Source: Gimesia sp.
GTDB taxonomy: Bacteria > Planctomycetota > Planctomycetia > Planctomycetales > Planctomycetaceae
Direction: 5' to 3'
Assembly (NCBI RefSeq): GCF_040219335.1
Contig: NZ_JAVJSQ010000029.1
Location: 1 to 64,000, forward strand
Length of the DNA stretch: 64,000 bases
Every line of letters begins with the position of its first letter. Within the stretch, counting starts at the first letter, position 1. Below the pieces are notes generated by a model, which made no database searches, was not told the origin of the DNA, and saw only the letters and a list, made by a program, of their open reading frames with translations. Positions 63,518 to 64,000 of the stretch are shown here, in pieces. Position numbers and translations under genes: made by a program.

Positions 63518-64000
63518 ATGGTGTCTCGAATTTTCGCGATTCTGGTATGCCTGGCCGGGCTGCAGGTGATCTGTTCTGCTGAGGATAATCCACGTCAGGA
63601 GAAAGCGGATCATGAAAAAGTGAGCGAGACCGGCGATCAGACACTGGAGTTTTGTCCATTCGTTTTACAGGGAGAGGATCTGAAGGTCCGTCTGCGTAGT
63701 AAGGGGCGACGCAACGTCGCCATTACTGGTAAAGCTCGTCTGGTGTGTGGAAATACGCGTTTCATTGCTCAATCCATTGAAGCTTCCTGGAAAAATTCGG
63801 GTGAGATGTATTTCAATCTGTGGGGAAATGTCGAAATTCAGAACATCTCCGGTCAACTGCGGATGTATGCACCGCAGGCAGCTCTGTTTCATGATCAGGA
63901 TGGCACACATCTGGTCCTGCAAAACCTGCGACAGGGGACTGTCACTCTGCTCAGCACTGCCGATCAGAAAACCACGGAGCTTGTTGCGGTCAAGATCAAC
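63518..64000 (+). CDS. Secreted LptA/OstA-like protein, paralogue 2 (cut by window end)
   Basis: The frame is open from ATG 63518 to the last base, giving 161 codons of an incomplete gene. A signal peptide is present (about 4-21, RIFAILVCLAGLQVICSA). It aligns with the preceding gene: VAITGKARLVCGNTRFIAQSIEASW and MYFNLWGNVEIQNISGQLRM match FIRLKGNARLLCGQTRYAADQ and LWIQMQGHVEIEIAQEQLRM. Both genes also share the same 5' leader. The 68-bp gap and similarity show a tandem duplication. The C-terminal end and any further copies lie beyond the window. Confidence 0.7.
   Translation, partial: MVSRIFAILVCLAGLQVICSAEDNPRQEKADHEKVSETGDQTLEFCPFVLQGEDLKVRLRSKGRRNVAITGKARLVCGNTRFIAQSIEASWKNSGEMYFNLWGNVEIQNISGQLRMYAPQAALFHDQDGTHLVLQNLRQGTVTLLSTADQKTTELVAVKIN

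Overview
The window reads as a chromosomal segment of a planctomycete, probably a Gimesia/Planctomyces-like member of the Planctomycetaceae. This is an inference from gene content: DUF1559 pilin-like proteins, two pairs of planctomycete cytochrome/DUF1549/DUF1553 protein with a DUF1501 protein, a Pirellula/Verrucomicrobium-type heme-binding dehydrogenase, an ECF sigma factor followed by a FecR-type protein, and start sites with weak or absent Shine-Dalgarno sequences. I see no rRNA, tRNA, CRISPR array, transposase or phage gene. Coding density is high and the genes look like ordinary chromosomal genes.

Layout. 0.3-5.1 kb (minus): a two-gene signalling operon, a receiver/PP2C phosphatase followed by a membrane hybrid histidine kinase, preceded by two inverted repeats. 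5.5-11.5 kb (plus, with one small minus-strand gene): hypothetical proteins, a Tat-exported Gfo/Idh/MocA oxidoreductase, small membrane proteins, a DEDDh exonuclease and a DUF1559 prepilin. 11.5-17.2 kb (minus): a very long FHA/coiled-coil membrane protein, a DUF1499 protein and an EpmA-type lysyl-tRNA-synthetase paralogue. 17.6-29.8 kb (plus): a zinc-ribbon membrane protein, a TPR-like/BamE-like protein, an LplT-like MFS transporter, a PNPOx-fold protein, three tandem DUF1559-like paralogues without a prepilin signal, a membrane protein, a TPR membrane protein, RluD-type pseudouridine synthase and a fumarylacetoacetate-hydrolase-family enzyme.

29.7-41.9 kb: a PfkB sugar kinase (convergent with and overlapping the previous gene), a GNAT acetyltransferase, a HisA-like TIM barrel, a secreted EF-hand-like/thioredoxin protein, one polypeptide carrying all three parts of the AmmeMemoRadiSam system, PlsY, a BON protein, a secreted esterase, CoaD and a thioredoxin-like protein. 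42.0-59.1 kb: a heme-binding dehydrogenase, a carboxypeptidase-regulatory-like lipoprotein, a DUF1559 prepilin, then ECF sigma / FecR / cytochrome-DUF1553 / DUF1501, and a second cytochrome-DUF1553 / DUF1501 pair. 59.2-64.0 kb: a secreted protein with three RidA-like domains, a secreted alpha/beta hydrolase, and two tandem secreted LptA-like proteins, the last cut by the window edge.

How the genes work together. CoaD, PlsY, RluD and EpmA are housekeeping enzymes of CoA synthesis, phospholipid synthesis, 23S rRNA modification and probably EF-P modification. Much of the rest is envelope biology: exported heme proteins and DUF1501 partners whose first pair is probably under its own ECF sigma/FecR switch, pilin-like proteins, and membrane signalling proteins. 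The most unusual items are the triple-fused AmmeMemoRadiSam protein with an extra unassigned region, the tandem signal-less DUF1559 trio, the LamG domain nested in a DUF1553 protein and the triple-RidA protein.
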